From NCBI GenBank assembly GCA_024867545.1, contig JANFNE010000066.1:1-64000 (forward strand): a stretch of DNA of 64,000 bases, read 5' to 3'. Within the stretch, counting starts at the first letter, position 1; each line of letters opens with the position of its first letter. Of this stretch, positions 1 through 13,166 are shown piece after piece. The notes beneath the pieces were generated by a model. The model did no database searches. It was given only the letters and a program-made list of their open reading frames with translations, and was not told where the DNA came from. The position numbers and the translations under genes are program-made. This stretch comes from Phytopythium helicoides. Lineage: Eukaryota > Oomycota > Peronosporomycetes > Pythiales > Pythiaceae.

Positions 1-360
1 AAAGTATAGGTGCACGCACTTCAACAATAGCTTCAACCTTGCAGTCATACAACAAACAAGTCAACCGATCACGTGGACCACCCCGGACAGACACCCTGTG
101 CCTCCTGCGTCCCGAATCTTCTGTACGTCTCCCAACGTGTGCAACGCGTCGGGATCCCGGGGAGGCCATGATAGACAGGCCGAGCACATGGACTCCCCGC
201 GTTCACGAGTTGCGAGGATGCCATCGACAACAAAAGCGGCAACGGGAATGAATATTCGTCGGGAGCTTAGGCGTGTGTGCGTGATAAAGCTTATGCAAAG
301 ATATGCAGAACACACAACAAGCGCTACACACTCAAAGCGCTACGGATACGAGTGTCGTCG

Positions 361-361
361 C

Positions 362-397
<36 letters not shown>
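361..397. repeat. (GGCT)n microsatellite, one per unit
   Basis: A run of GGCT tetramers in the 3' flank of the array gene, about 600 bp past the stop codon. Its length and purity differ between units. It is long in units 1, 4, 5 and 6, is interrupted by GACT in unit 2 (4270-4301), and is reduced to a few copies at 8160-8178 and 39465-39480. Confidence 0.9.
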
Positions 398-867
398 GTA
401 CGCAGTCGATGTCGATGTTGGTGGCGAGTGGGGTCTGTCAAGCTGTTGGGGGCCTTGATGCGGCAATGCATAGGATAAATACGTGCAGGCGAGCATGGTT
501 CGTACCATCGGGTGGCAGGCTGGTTGGGTGAGTCCGCACTCGATGATGCTGGCGAACGGTCGGAGCCGTGCTCTGGGGGCCTTGATGTGGCAATGCAGAG
601 AATAAAGACGTGAAGATGAGCTTGGACGTTCGGCGTTAGACCTTGGAGCTTCGATCGAAGTCCTCTTGGCCCGGTGTCGGGGGTCAACCGGCGCGTGAAG
701 GAAGCCACCAAGTGGATGCGCTGGTCGAAGCGCAGTCTGGTCGGTTGGTCTGGAACTCGGAACTGGGTCTGTCGATTCGATTCAGGGAGCAGAGTATCGG
801 ATAAGGTCGACTCGGCTCGAGTAGAAGGTGTCTGCGATGATCTTGGTGGCGACCTTGGTGACAGCAG

Positions 868-940
868 TGATCGCAGACGCAGGCGTAGACGCAGACGCAG
901 ATGCAGATGCAGACGCAGACGCAGACGCAGAGGCAGGCGT
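868..940. repeat. (CAGACG)n-type hexamer repeat, one per unit
   Basis: An imperfect CAGACG/CAGATG hexamer repeat 60-130 bp beyond the stop codon of the array gene. In subfamily B units it begins with a run of GCAGGC hexamers (for example 28155-28190 and 36050-36082). The length varies between units. Confidence 0.9.
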
Positions 941-999
941 AGACACCGCAGAAGCCTAGTAGCTTTCTCAGCTCGTAGAGTGGGTGCATCCGTCCGTTC

Positions 1000-1405
1000 C
1001 TAGCGGAAGCGACACGTCTTGGCGGACTCACTCGCGTCTCGGAGACCTTGGATGCGCTTCAGGTTGGCCTCGCGCTGGGACTTGAAGCGCGAGCTATGCT
1101 CAAAGGCGGTAGCGCGCTGCGGGGCGACCGTCGGTGGCTTGTTGTTGTTGTTGTTGTTGTTGTTGATTGTGGTGCTGCCGCTGCGATCGACTGGGACGAC
1201 GCTGGAGGTGGCGGGACGGCGCGTCTTCACCTGAGACTTCGCCTTGAGCTGCTGCTCCGCACGAACCCGGCGCTCCTTGGCGGCCATACGCCCAGCTTGG
1301 TACTGCTCGGTCTCGGCGTATCTCATGTACCGAGCGTCGGCGGTGGGCGGCGTCCAAGCGGGGCGACGGCGCTCGCACGCAGCAGTGCGCTTGGACTTCT
1401 TCGTC

Positions 1406-1437
<32 letters not shown>

Positions 1438-1744
1438 GCTGCTGCTGCTGGCTGTGGTTCTGCTGGCTGTGGTGCTGGAGGACATGGTCGGCGTACCCTT
1501 GGTCGGCGATACGGTCTCCAGCGTCGGATTTGACATCGTAGCAATGGTCGAGGTCGTAGACATCGATGTGGCTGTGGTCGAGGCCGTGTCCAGAATCTCA
1601 GTGGTCGCGGATACGGTCGAGTCTCCTTCCATGTCCTCATCGGGCACAAGATCAACGCTGGGAGTGGCGGTCTTGAGAACAACAGCATCAATCGCAGCTT
1701 GAAGAATCTCACCGACCACCAGTTCCACTCGGAGGGTGTCTTCA

Positions 1745-1777
<33 letters not shown>

Positions 1778-3288
1778 CGTTGTCGTTGTTGTTGTGGTTC
1801 TTCTTCTTCTTCTTCACGAGCATCCATGTTGTCGCTCTCGCCATCAACTCCACGGCCCGGAACCACGGAGGAACCCACAACAAGCGAACCACCACCCGAA
1901 GTCTCGGCCTCGATGACCACCGCATCAACCGCAGCCTCCAGGATCTCCACCACCACCAATTGCACGTGACAGTCCTCGTCATCCGCATTGGCGCTGGCGT
2001 TGTCGACCTCGCTTGTTGGAACAACCTGAGAGGTCGGGCGGACACTACTGGCCAACGTGAGTGTGAGAGCAGCGGTATCAGCAGCAGCGTCGACTTTGCC
2101 GTCCTCAAGCTGAGCGTTCTCAGGCTCCGCGTCTTCAGGCTCTGCAGCAGGAGGCTCGACTGTGTCGACACAGAGCTCGGGAAGGTACATCGCGAGCTCT
2201 CCTTGCAGATACGCCATCGCGGCGAGGCGGTTGCGGAGTCTGGCAACGACACCATCGACGAATGTGAGGTCATGAGTTGCCACCGGATCGCAAGTACAGG
2301 CGTCAATCTCTGCGAGCTCGTCAGCAGAGAGTCGAGAACGGAGTCTGGCGACGACACCGTCGACAAAGATCGTGTTGTCGGGGTAGCTCGTGAGTACAGT
2401 AGGGATGGCATCGATCTCAGACGCGCACGTATCAGCGCAGAAGAAGTGGTCGATTGGAGCAGTAGCACTCTTGACCGATGCTCCCTCCGAGGCAGCGACC
2501 TCCTCACTCCTCTCGGACGTCTCGCTCCTCTCGGACGCCTGGAACGTCCTCTGAATCGCGGTAGCAGCCGTGTCAATCTCGGGACTTGGGGCGGTGGTCG
2601 CATCGGCGCTGATAGTCGCTCCGTCAGGGGTGGTCTCCTCACCGGGAATCTCTCCAGCAACAGCAGCTACTGTAGCGGTCTCATCAGCAGGTGCGCTCTT
2701 CGCACCCGACGTCTCGTCGCCCGGAGAAGGTACATGAGCGCTGCGCTCCGCGGACGTGTCGGCACCGGCACTGGCGCCGAAAGGCAGTAACATGCCACGG
2801 CGGCGAGCCAGGATGGCGTCAGCGGCTCCCCTCTCAAATAACTCGGCGAGGATCGGCACGGACCGCTTCGCGAAAGTTGTGATCGTGCGCCTGGTGGTCG
2901 GCAACGACGACGCGTCTTGGACAACGAGCAGTCGGTCGTTGTTGTCTGCGGCGGGGACGCTCTCGAGGTCGCTCTCTCCTCCCTCGCTGTCGCTCCTCAA
3001 GTCGCCGTCGAAGCAGAGCTCACTGCCACTGCGCTCCGTGTCGGTGGTATCGTCCAACTTCTCTCTCTTGTCCTCCATCAACAGCTCGCACCGCTCGTAA
3101 GCCTCCCGAGCCGACTCGAATCGCTTCGTCGCCGCAGTGAGCTCACGCTGGCGCTCTCTCTCGTGCTGCCAGTCCATGTCGCGCTCGAGGTCGTGGCGGG
3201 TCGTGAGGTCCATCTTGTGTTTGTCTAAGGCGAGCACGGCAGCCATGGTCGTCGGGAATCGCGGCGCGCCGGCCAGCACGGCCGACAT
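1000..3288 (-). CDS. Array protein copy 1, start region frame-broken
   Basis: This is the same protein as the complete copy at 4890-7406. The open frame of 762 codons starts at an internal Met (MSAVLAGAP). The normal start Met and Thr/Ala-rich leader are present at about 3517, but two small indels separate them from the rest: one in the ACC/GCC-type repeat near 3415 and a one-base loss near 3381 (CTTGAGGG where copy 2 has CTTGAAGGG). Tract lengths are Gln 10, first Asn run 10 and second Asn run 8. Copy 1 is therefore either a truncated allele starting at 3288 or a full gene with consensus errors. Confidence 0.55.
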
Positions 3289-3723
3289 CTCGCTCCTGCG
3301 CTCCAGCTCGCGCTGGGTCTCAAGCGCGCGCTCGTGGCGGTGCGTGGCGTGGAGCGCGTCCAGCTGGCGCTTGGCGGCTTGAGGGCGTCGGTCGTGGCGG
3401 TGGTCGGAGTGGTCGAGTGGTCGAGGCGGTCGAGGCGGTTGAAGCGGTGGTCGGAGTGGTTGAGGCGGTCGAAGCGGTCGCAGCAGTGTCGCGGACGGTC
3501 ATGGCGCGGGCGGTCATGGCGGAGGGAGGCGGGTAGCGGTCGCTTGGTCAGCTGGTGGCGTCGACGGACGACGCGGGCGGGACGTCTCGAAGGCGGCGGT
3601 GGCTCTCGAGAACTGGGCGACACCAGCGGCTGGCGGCGGTCGCGAGCCATCACGGCGAGCGGCGGAGGGCGGCGAGACCATGATGGATCTTGATTGACGG
3701 AGAAGGTGTCGTGGAGAGGAAGA

Positions 3724-3770
3724 GGGTACTTTTTGGAGGGGTACTTTTTGGAGGGTACTTTTTGGAGGGG
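3724..3770. repeat. Short tandem repeat upstream of array gene
   Basis: Three copies of a 15-16-bp motif (GGGTACTTTTTGGAG) about 210-250 bp upstream of the minus-strand start codon. The same block is at 7613-7659, 11554-11600, 15456-15502, 27056-27101, 31004-31049 and 34946-34991 (3 copies each), 38929-38961 (2 copies) and 42866-42927 (4 copies). Its position ahead of every gene copy makes a promoter or 5'-UTR role possible, but nothing in the sequence proves it. Confidence 0.85.
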
Positions 3771-3906
3771 ACGCGAGTGGGGGAGGCATCATTGGAACGT
3801 ATCAGAGGGATACTTTCGAGAGATGTGGCGGATCCATAATGCTGCACTTTGTAACAACGACACCTACTCGAGACCCGACCAAGTTGCCTCCCTACCGCGA
3901 CCGCGG

Positions 3907-5028
3907 AAAGTATAGGTGCACGCACTTCAACAATAGCTTCAACCTTGCAGTCATACAACAAACAAGTCAACCGATCACGTGGACCACCCCGGACAGACAC
4001 CCTGTGCCTCCTGCGTCCCGAATCTTCTGTACGTCTCCCAACGTGTGCAACGCGTCGGGATCCCGGGGAGGCCATGATAGACAGGCCGAGCACATGGACT
4101 CCCCGCGTTCACGAGTTGCGAGGATGCCATCGACAACAAAAGCGGCAACGGGAATGAATATTCGTCGGGAGCTTAGGCATGTGTGCGTGATAAAGCTTAT
4201 GCAAAGATATGCAGAACACACAACAAGCGCTACACACTCAAAGCGCTACGGATACGAGTGTCGTCGCCTGGCTGGCTGGCTGGCTGACTGGCTGGCTGGC
4301 TGGGTACGCAGTCGATGTCGATGTTGGTGGCGAGTGGGGTCTGTCAAGCTGTTGGGGGCCTTGATGCGGCAATGCATAGGATAAATACGTGCAGGCGAGC
4401 ATGGTTCGTACCATCGGGTGGCAGGCTGGTTGGGTGAGTCCGCACTCGATGATGCTGGCGAACGGTCGGAGCCGTGCTCTGGGGGCCTTGATGTGGCAAT
4501 GCAGAGAATAAATACGTGAAGATGAGCTTGGACGTTGAGCGTTAGACCTTGGAGCTTCGATCGAAGTCCTCGACCCGGGTCAATCGGCGCGTGAAGGAAG
4601 CCACCAAGTGGATGCGCTGGTCGAAGCGCAGTCTGGTCGGTTGGTTTGGAACTCGGAACTGGGTCTGTCGATTCGATTCAGGGAGCGGAGTATCGGATAA
4701 GGTCGACTCGGGTCGAGTAGAAGGTGTCTGCGATGATCTTGGTGGCGACCTCGGTGACAGCAGTGATCGCAGACGCAGGCGTAGACGCAGACACAGATGC
4801 AGACGCAGACGCAGACGCAGAGGCAGGCGTAGACACCGCAGAAGCCTAGTAGCTTTCTCAGCTCGTAGAGTGGGTGCATCCGTCCGTTCCTAGCGGAAGC
4901 GACACGTCTTGGCGGACTCACTCGCGTCTCGGAGACCTTGGATGCGCTTCAGGTTGGCCTCGCGCTGGGACTTGAAGCGCGAGCTATGCTCAAACGCGGT
5001 AGCGCGCTGCGGGGCGACCGTCGGTGGC

Positions 5029-5063
<35 letters not shown>

Positions 5064-7796
5064 GATTGCGGTGCTGCCGCTGCGATCGACTGGGACGACG
5101 CTGGAGGTGGCGGGACGGCGCGTCTTCACCTGAGACTTCGCCTTGAGCTGCTGCTCCGCACGAACCCGGCGCTCCTTGGCGGCCATACGCCCAGCTTGGT
5201 ACTGCTCGGTCTCGGCGTATCTCATGTACCGAGCGTCGGCGGTGGGCGGCGTCCAAGCGGGGCGACGGCGCTCGCACGCAGCAGTGCGCTTGGACTTCTT
5301 CGTCTTGTTGTTGTTGTTGTTGTTGTTGTTGCTGCTGCTGCTGCTGGCTGTGGTTCTGCTGGCTGTGGTGCTGGAGGACATGGTCGGCGTACCCTTGGTC
5401 GGCGATACGGTCTCCAGCGTCGGATTTGACATCGTAGCAATGGTCGAGGTCGTAGACATCGATGTGGCTGTGGTCGAGGCCGTGTCCAGAATCTCAGTGG
5501 TCGCGGATACGGTCGAGTCTCCTTCCATGTCCTCATCGGGCACAAGATCAACGCTGGGAGTGGCGGTCTTGAGAACAACAGCATCAATCGCAGCTTGAAG
5601 AATCTCACCGACCACCAGTTCCACTCGGAGGGTGTCTTCATGTTGTTGTTGTTGTTGTTGTTGTCGTTGTCGTTGTTGTTGTGGTTCTTCTTCTTCTTCT
5701 TCACGAGCATCCATGTTGTCGCTCTCGCCATCAACTCCACGGCCCGGAACCACGGAGGAACCCACAACAAGCGAACCACCACCCGAAGTCTCGGCCTCGA
5801 TGACCACCGCATCAACCGCAGCCTCCAGGATCTCCACCACCACCAATTGCACGTGACAGTCCTCGTCATCCGCATTGGCGCTGGCGTTGTCGACCTCGCT
5901 TGTTGGAACAACCTGAGAGGTCGGGCGGACACTACTGGCCAACGTGAGTGTGAGAGCAGCGGTATCACCAGCAGCGTCGACTTTGCCGTCTTCAAGCTGA
6001 GCGTTCTCAGGCTCCGCGTCTTCAGGCTCTGCAGCAGGAGGCTCGACTGTGTCGACACAGAGCTCGGGAAGGTACATCGCGAGCTCTCCTTGCAGATACG
6101 CCATCGCGGCGAGGCGGTTGCGGAGTCTGGCAACGACACCATCGACGAATGTGAGGTCATGAGTTCCCACCGGATCGCAAGTACAGGCGTCAATCTCTGC
6201 GAGCTCGTCAGCAGAGAGTCGAGAACGGAGTCTGGCGACGACACCGTCGACAAAGATCGTGTTGTCGGGGTAGCTCGTGAGTACAGTAGGGATGGCATCG
6301 ATCTCAGACGCGCACGTATCAGCGCAGAAGAAGTGGTCGATTGGAGCAGTAGCACTCTTGACCGATGCTCCCTCCGAGGCAGCGACCTCCTCACTCCTCT
6401 CGGACGTCTCGCTCCTCTCGGACGCCTGGAACGTCCTCTGAATCGCGGTAGCAGCCGTGTCAATCTCGGGACTTGGGGCGGTGGTCGCATCGGCGCTGAT
6501 AGTCGCTCCGTCAGGGGTGGTCTCCTCACCGGGAATCTCTCCAGCAACAGCAGCTACTGTAGCGGTCTCATCAGCAGGTGCGCTCTTCGCACCCGACGTC
6601 TCGTCGCCCGGAGAAGGTACATGAGCGCTGCGCTCCGCGGACGTGTCGGCACCGGCACTGGCGCCGAAAGGCAGTAACATGCCACGGCGGCGAGCCAGGA
6701 TGGCGTCAGCGGCTCCCCTCTCAAATAACTCGGCGAGGATCGGCACGGACCGCTTCGCGAAAGTTGTGATCGTGCGCCTGGTGGTCGGCAACGACGACGC
6801 GTCTTGGACAACGAGCAGTCGGTCGTTGTTGTCTGCGGCGGGGACGCTCTCGAGGTCGCTCTCTCCTCCCTCGCTGTCGCTCCTCAAGTCGCCGTCGAAG
6901 CAGAGCTCACTGCCACTGCGCTCCGTGTCGGTGGTATCGTCCAACTTCTCTCTCTTGTCCTCCATCAACAGCTCGCACCGCTCGTAAGCCTCCCGAGTCG
7001 ACTCGAATCGCTTCGTCGCCGCAGTGAGCTCACGCTGGCGCTCTCTCTCGTGCTGCCAGTCCATGTCGCGCTCGAGGTCGTGGCGGGTCGTGAGGTCCAT
7101 CTTGTGTTTGTCTAAGGCGAGCACGGCAGCCATGGTCGTCGGGAATCGCGGCGCGCCGGCCAGCACGGCCGACATCTCGCTCCTGCGCTCCAGCTCGCGC
7201 TGGGTCTCAAGCGCGCGCTCGTGGCGGTGCGTGGCGTGGAGCGCGTCCAGCTGGCGCTTGGCGGCTTGAAGGGCGTCGGTCGTGGCGGTGGTCGGAGTGG
7301 TCGGAGTGGTCGAGGCGGTCGAGGCGGTTGAAGCGGTGGTCGGAGTGGTTGAGGCGGTCGAAGCGGTCGCAGCAGTGTCGCGGACGGTCATGGCGCGGGC
7401 GGTCATGGCGGAGGGAGGCGGGTAGCGGTCGCTTGGTCAGCTGGTGGCGTCGACGGACGACGCGGGCGGGACGTCTCGAAGGCGGCGGTGGCTCTCGAGA
7501 ACTGGGCGACACCAGCGGCTGGCGGCGGTCGCGAGCCATCACGGCGAGCGGCGGAGGGCGGCGAGACCATGATGGATCTTGATTGACGGAGAAGGTGTCG
7601 TGGAGAGGAAGAGGGTACTTTTTGGAGGGGTACTTTTTGGAGGGTACTTTTTGGAGGGGACGCGAGTGGGGGAGGCATGATTGGAACGTATCAGAGGGAT
7701 ACTTTCGAGAGGTGTGGCGGATCCATAATGCTGCACTTTGTAACAACGACACCTACTCGAGACCCTGACCAAGTTGCCTCCCTACCGCGACCGCGG
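3907..7796 (-). repeat. Array unit 2 (subfamily A)
   Basis: A complete unit with an unbroken reading frame; used here as the reference unit. Confidence 0.95.
4890..7406 (-). CDS. Array protein copy 2, complete (838 aa), unknown function
   Basis: I do not recognise this protein. From the start it has a Thr/Ala-rich leader (about 1-45), a charged, probably helical region rich in Arg/Glu (about 48-150), and an acidic Ser/Asp stretch. The middle contains two internal duplications: FVDGVVARLR occurs twice about 35 residues apart, and a hydrophobic VELVVGEILQAAIDAVV-type segment occurs twice on either side of a Glu/Gln run. Then come Ser/Thr-rich sequence, an Asn run (8), a basic KTKKSKR patch, a second Asn run (11) and a conserved basic end closing in TCRFR. 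No signal peptide or membrane segment is obvious. The start was chosen at the first of two nearby Mets (7406 and 7391), both conserved in the other copies. Long open frames in most copies support a real gene; expression is unproven. Confidence 0.7.
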
Positions 7797-8715
7797 AAAG
7801 TATAGGTGCACGCACTTCAACAATAGCTTCAACCTTGCAGTCATACAACAAACAAGTCAACCGATCACGTGGACCACCCCGGACAGACACCCTGTGCCTC
7901 CTGCGTCCCGAATCTTCTGTACGTCTCCCAACGTGTGCAACGCGTCGGGATCCCGGGGAGGCCATGATAGACAGGCCGAGCACATGGACTCCCCGCGTTC
8001 ACGAGTTGCGAGGATGCCATCGACAACAAAAGCGGCAACGGGACTGAATATTCGTCGGGAGCTTAGGCATGTGTGCGTGATAAAGCTTATGCAAAGATAT
8101 GCAGAACACACAACAAGCGCTACACACTCAAAGCGCTACGGATACGAGTGTCGTCGCCTGGGCTGGCTGGCTGGCTGGACGCTGTCGATGTCGATGTCGA
8201 TGTCGTGTCGATGGTGCTGTCGATGTCGATGTCGATGTCGGTGACGAGTGGGGTCTGTCAAGCTGTTGGGGGCCTTGATGCGGCAATGCATAGGATAAAT
8301 ACGTGCAGGCGAGCATGGTTCGTACCATCGGGTGGCAGGCTGGTTGGGTGAGTCCGCACTCGATGATGCTGGCGAACGGTCGGAGCCGTGCTCTGGGGGC
8401 CTTGATGTGGCAATGCAGAGAATAAAGACGTGAAGATGAGCTTGGACGTTCGGCGTTAGACCTTGGAGCTTCGATCGAAGTCCTCTTGGCCCGGTGTCGG
8501 GGGTCAATCGGCGCGTGAAGGAAGCCACCAAGTGGATGCGCTGGTCGAAGCGCAGTCTGGTCGGTTGGTTTGGAACTGGGTCTGTCGATTCGATTCAGGG
8601 AGCGGAGTATCGGATAAGGTCGACTCGGCTCGAGTAGAAGGTGTCTGCGATGATCTTGGTGGCGACCTCGGTGACAGCAGTGATCGCAGACGCAGGCGTA
8701 GACGCAGATGCAGTG

Positions 8716-8750
<35 letters not shown>

Positions 8751-8818
8751 GGCAGGCGTAGACACCGCAGAAGCCTAGTAGCTTTCTCAGCTCGTAGAGT
8801 GGGTGCATCCGTCCGTTC
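7407..8818. other. Intergenic part of the array unit (representative)
   Basis: About 1.4 kb between the start codon of one copy and the stop codon of the next. It contains the short tandem repeat upstream of the gene (7613-7659), a well conserved stretch of about 500 bp including the unit landmark, a GGCT run (8160-8178), a GATGTC hexamer run (8180-8242), a conserved stretch of about 400 bp, and the CAGACG repeat (8694-8762). No reading frame here is kept across all units, and no RNA gene was recognised. The same layout separates all the other copies. Confidence 0.7.
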
Positions 8819-9230
8819 CTAGCGGAAGCGACACGTCTTGGCGGACTCACTCGCGTCTCGGAGACCTTGGATGCGCTTCAGGTTGGCCTCGCGCTGGGAC
8901 TTGAAGCGCGAGCTATGCTCAAAGGCGGTAGCGCGCTGCGGGGCGACCGTCGGTGGCTTCTTGTTGTTGTTGTTGTTGTTGTTGTTGTTGATTGTGGTGC
9001 TGCCGCTGCGATCGACTGGGACGACGCTGGAGGTGGCGGGACGGCGCGTCTTCACCTGAGACTTCGCCTTGAGCTGCTGCTCCGCACGAACCCGGCGCTC
9101 CTTGGCGGCCATACGCCCAGCTTGGTACTGCTCGGTCTCGGCGTATCTCATGTACCGAGCGTCGGCGGTGGGTGGCGTCCAAGCGGGGCGACGGCGCTCG
9201 CACGCAGCAGTGCGCTTGGACTTCTTCGTC

Positions 9231-9262
<32 letters not shown>

Positions 9263-9569
9263 GCTGCTGCTGCTGGCTGTGGTTCTGCTGGCTGTGGTGC
9301 TGGAGGACATGGTCGGCGTACCCTTGGTCGGCGATACGGTCTCCAGCGTCGGATTTGACATCGTAGCAATGGTCGAGGTCGTAGACATCGATGTGGCTGT
9401 GGTCGAGGCCGTGTCCGGCATCTCAGTGGTCGCGGATACGGTCGAGTCTCCTTCCATGTCCTCATCGGGCACAAGATCAACGCTGGGAGTGGCGGTCTTG
9501 AGAACAACAGCATCAATCGCAGCTTGAAGAATCTCACCGACCACCAGTTCCACTCGGAGGGTGTCTTCA

Positions 9570-9605
<36 letters not shown>

Positions 9606-11736
9606 CGTTGTCGTTGTTGTTGTGGTTCTTCTTCTTCTTCTTCACGAGCATCCATGTTGTCGCTCTCGCCATCAACTCCACGGCCCGGAACCACGGAGGA
9701 ACCCACAACAAGCGAACCACCACCCGAAGTCTCGGCCTCGATGACCACCGCATCAACCGCAGCCTCCAGGATCTCCACCACCACCAATTGCACGTGACAG
9801 TCCTCGTCATCCGCATTGGCGCTGGCGTTGTCGACCTCGCTTGTTGGAACAACCTGAGAGGTCGGGCGGACACTACTGGCCAACGTGAGTGTGAGAGCAG
9901 CGGTATCACCAGCAGCGTCGACTTTGCCGTCCTCAAGCTGAGCGTTCTCAGGCTCCGCGTCTTCAGGCTCTGCAGCAGGAGGCTCGACTGTGTCGACACA
10001 GAGCTCGGGAAGGTACATCGCGAGCTCTCCTTGCAGATACGCCATCGCGGCGAGGCGGTTGCGGAGTCTGGCAACGACACCATCGACGAATGTGAGGTCA
10101 TGAGTTCCCACCGGATCGCAAGTACAGGCGTCAATCTCTGCGAGCTCGTCAGCAGAGAGTCGAGAACGGAGTCTGGCGACGACACCGTCGACAAAGATCG
10201 TGTTGTCGGGGTAGCTCGTGAGTACAGTAGGGATGGCATCGATCTCAGACGCGCACGTATCAGCGCAGAAGAAGTGGTCGATTGGAGCAGTAGCACTCTT
10301 GACCGATGCTCCCTCCGAGGCAGCGACCTCCTCACTCCTCTCGGACGTCTCGCTCCTCTCGGACGCCTGGAACGTCCTCTGAATCGCGGTAGCAGCCGTG
10401 TCAATCTCGGGACTTGGGGCGGTGGTCGCATCGGCGCTGATAGTCGCTCCGTCAGGGGTGGTCTCCTCACCGGGAATCTCTCCAGCAACAGCAGCTACTG
10501 TAGCGGTCTCATCAGCAGGTGCGCTCTTCGCACCCGACGTCTCGTCGCCCGGAGAAGGTACATGAGCGCTGCGCTCCGCGGACGTGTCGGCACCGGCACT
10601 GGCGCCGAAAGGCAGTAACATGCCACGGCGGCGAGCCAGGATGGCGTCAGCGGCTCCCCTCTCAAATAACTCGGCGAGGATCGGCACGGACCGCTTCGCG
10701 AAAGTTGTGATCGTGCGCCTGGTGGTCGGCAACGGCGACGCGTCTTGGACAACGAGCAGTCGGTCGTTGCTGTCTGCGGCGGGGACGCTCTCGAGGTCGC
10801 TCTCTCCTCCCTCGCTGTCGCTCCTCAAGTCGCCGTCGAAGCAGAGCTCACTGCCACTGCGCTCCGTGTCGGTGGTATCGTCCAACTTCTCTCTCTTGTC
10901 CTCCATCAACAGCTCGCACCGCTCGTAAGCCTCCCGAGTCGACTCGAATCGCTTCGTCGCCGCAGTGAGCTCACGCTGGCGCTCTCTCTCGTGCTGCCAG
11001 TCCATGTCGCGCTCGAGGTCGTGGCGGGTCGTGAGGTCCATCTTGTGTTTGTCTAAGGCGAGCACGGCAGCCATGGTCGTCGGGAATCGCGGCGCGCCGG
11101 CCAGCACGGCCGACATCTCGCTCCTGCGCTCCAGCTCGCGCTGGGTCTCAAGCGCGCGCTCGTGGCGGTGCGTGGCGTGGAGCGCGTCCAGCTGGCGCTT
11201 GGCGGCTTGGAGGGCGTCGGTCGTGGCGGTGGTCGGAGTGGTCGAGGTGGTCGAGGCGGTCGAGGCGGTTGAAGCGGTGGTCGGAGTGGTTGAGGCGGTC
11301 GAAGCGGTCGCAGCAGTGTCGCGGACGGTCATGGCGCGGACGGTCATGGCGGAGGGAGGCGGGTAGCGGTCGCTTGGTCAGCTGGTGGCGTCGACGGACG
11401 ACGCGGGCGGGGCGTCTCGAAGGCGGCGGTGGCTCTCGAGAACTGGGCGACACCAGCGGCTGGCGGCGGTCGCGAGCCATCACGGCGAGCGGCGGAGGGC
11501 GGCGAGACCATGATGGATCTTGATTGACGGAGAAGGTGTCGTGGAGAGGAAGAGGGTACTTTTTGGAGGGGTACTTTTTGGAGGGTACTTTTTGGAGGGG
11601 ACGCGAGTGGGGGAGGCATGATTGGAACGTATCAGAGGGATACTTTCGAGAGGTGTGGCGGATCCATAATGCTGCACTTTGTAACAACGACACCTACTCG
11701 AGACCCGACCAAGTTGCCTCCCTACCGCGACCGCGG
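7797..11736 (-). repeat. Array unit 3 (subfamily A)
   Basis: A complete unit. Unlike its neighbours (units 2 and 4) it carries the expanded GATGTC tract at 8180-8242 that is otherwise seen in units 6-9, a sign of exchange between units. Confidence 0.95.
8819..11347 (-). CDS. Array protein copy 3, complete (842 aa)
   Basis: Unbroken and nearly identical to the copy at 4890-7406. Differences are mostly tract lengths (Gln 11, first Asn run 10, second Asn run 9 followed by Lys-Lys) plus scattered substitutions, such as EMPDTAS where copies 1, 2 and 4 have EILDTAS. Function unknown. Confidence 0.68.
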
Positions 11737-12097
11737 AAAGTATAGGTGCACGCACTTCAACAATAGCTTCAACCTTGCAGTCATACAACAAACAAGTCAA
11801 CCGATCACGTGGACCACCCCGGACAGACACCCTGTGCCTCCTGCGTCCCGAATCTTCTGTACGTCTCCCAACGTGTGCAACGCGTCGGGATCCCGGGGAG
11901 GCCATGATAGACAGGCCGAGCACATGGACTCCCCGCGTTCACGAGTTGCGAGGATGCCATCGACAACAAAAGCGGCAACGGGAATGAATATTCGTCGGGA
12001 GCTTAGGCATGTGTGCGTGATAAAGCTTATGCAAAGATATGCAGAACACACAACAAGCGCTACACACTCAAAGCGCTACGGATACGAGTGTCGTCGC

Positions 12098-12133
<36 letters not shown>

Positions 12134-13131
12134 GTACGCAGTCGATGTCGATGTTGGTGGCGAGTGGGGTCTGTCAAGCTGTTGGGGGCCTTGATGCGGC
12201 AATGCATAGGATAAATACGTGCAGGCGAGCATGGTTCGTACCATCGGGTGGCAGGCTGGTTGGGTGAGTCCGCACTCGATGATGCTGGCGAACGGTCGGA
12301 GCCGTGCTCTGGGGGCCTTGATGTGGCAATGCAGAGAATAAATACGTGAAGATGAGCTTGGACGTTCGGCGTTAGACCTTGGAGCTTCGATCGAAGTCCT
12401 CGACCCGGGTCAATCGGCGCGTGAAGGAAGCCACCAAGTGGATGCGCTGGTCGAAGCGCAGTCTGGTCGGTTGGTCTGGAACTCGGAACTGGGTCTGTCG
12501 ATTCGATTCAGGGAGCGGAGTATCGGATAAGGTCGACTCGGGTCGAGTAGAAGGTGTCTGCGATGATCTTGGTGGCGACCTCGGTGACAGCAGTGATCGC
12601 AGACGCAGGCGTAGACGCAGATGCAGTGGCAGACGCAGACGCAGACGCAGACGGAGAGGCAGGCGTAGACACCGCAGAAGCCTAGTAGCTTTCTCAGCTC
12701 GTAGAGTGGGTGCATCCGTCCGTTCCTAGCGGAAGCGACACGTCTTGGCGGACTCACTCGCGTCTCGGAGACCTTGGATGCGCTTCAGGTTGGCCTCGCG
12801 CTGGGACTTGAAGCGCGAGCTATGCTCAAACGCGGTAGCGCGCTGCGGGGCGACCGTCGGTGGCTTGTTGTTGTTGTTGTTGTTGTTGTTGATTGTGGTG
12901 CTGCCGCTGCGATCGACTGGGACGACACTGGAGGTGGCGGGACGGCGCGTCTTCACTTGAGACTTCGCCTTGAGCTGCTGCTCCGCACGAACCCGGCGCT
13001 CCTTGGCGGCCATACGCCCAGCTTGGTACTGCTCGGTCTCGGCGTATCTCATGTACCGAGCGTCGGCGGTGGGTGGCGTCCAAGCGGGGCGACGGCGCTC
13101 GCACGCAGCAGTGCGCTTGGACTTCTTCGTC

Positions 13132-13166
<35 letters not shown>

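Larger units (their letters stand above)
1..3906 (-). repeat. Array unit 1 (subfamily A)
   Basis: Phased by the landmark, so the unit edges are a convention and not a biological border. In gene direction (right to left) it holds the tandem repeat upstream of the gene (3724-3770), the reading frame, and then a microsatellite-rich 3' region of about 1 kb. Confidence 0.95.

Noticed and set aside
1699..2790. Long plus-strand open frames inside each array unit (about 360 codons)
   Set aside because: They are exact antisense of the conserved minus-strand frame, start in Leu runs that mirror the Gln codons, and break or shorten in several units (for example unit 4).
3724..3770. CRISPR-like array of GTACTTTTTGGAGGGG repeats
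   Set aside because: The repeats are directly adjacent with no spacers, at most four copies; a simple tandem repeat in a eukaryotic genome.
7403..7678. Small frame upstream of the array gene whose TGA overlaps the gene's ATG
   Set aside because: Translational coupling of this kind is a bacterial feature. The frame is Pro/Arg/Ser-rich and comes mostly from the upstream tandem repeat, so it is probably chance.
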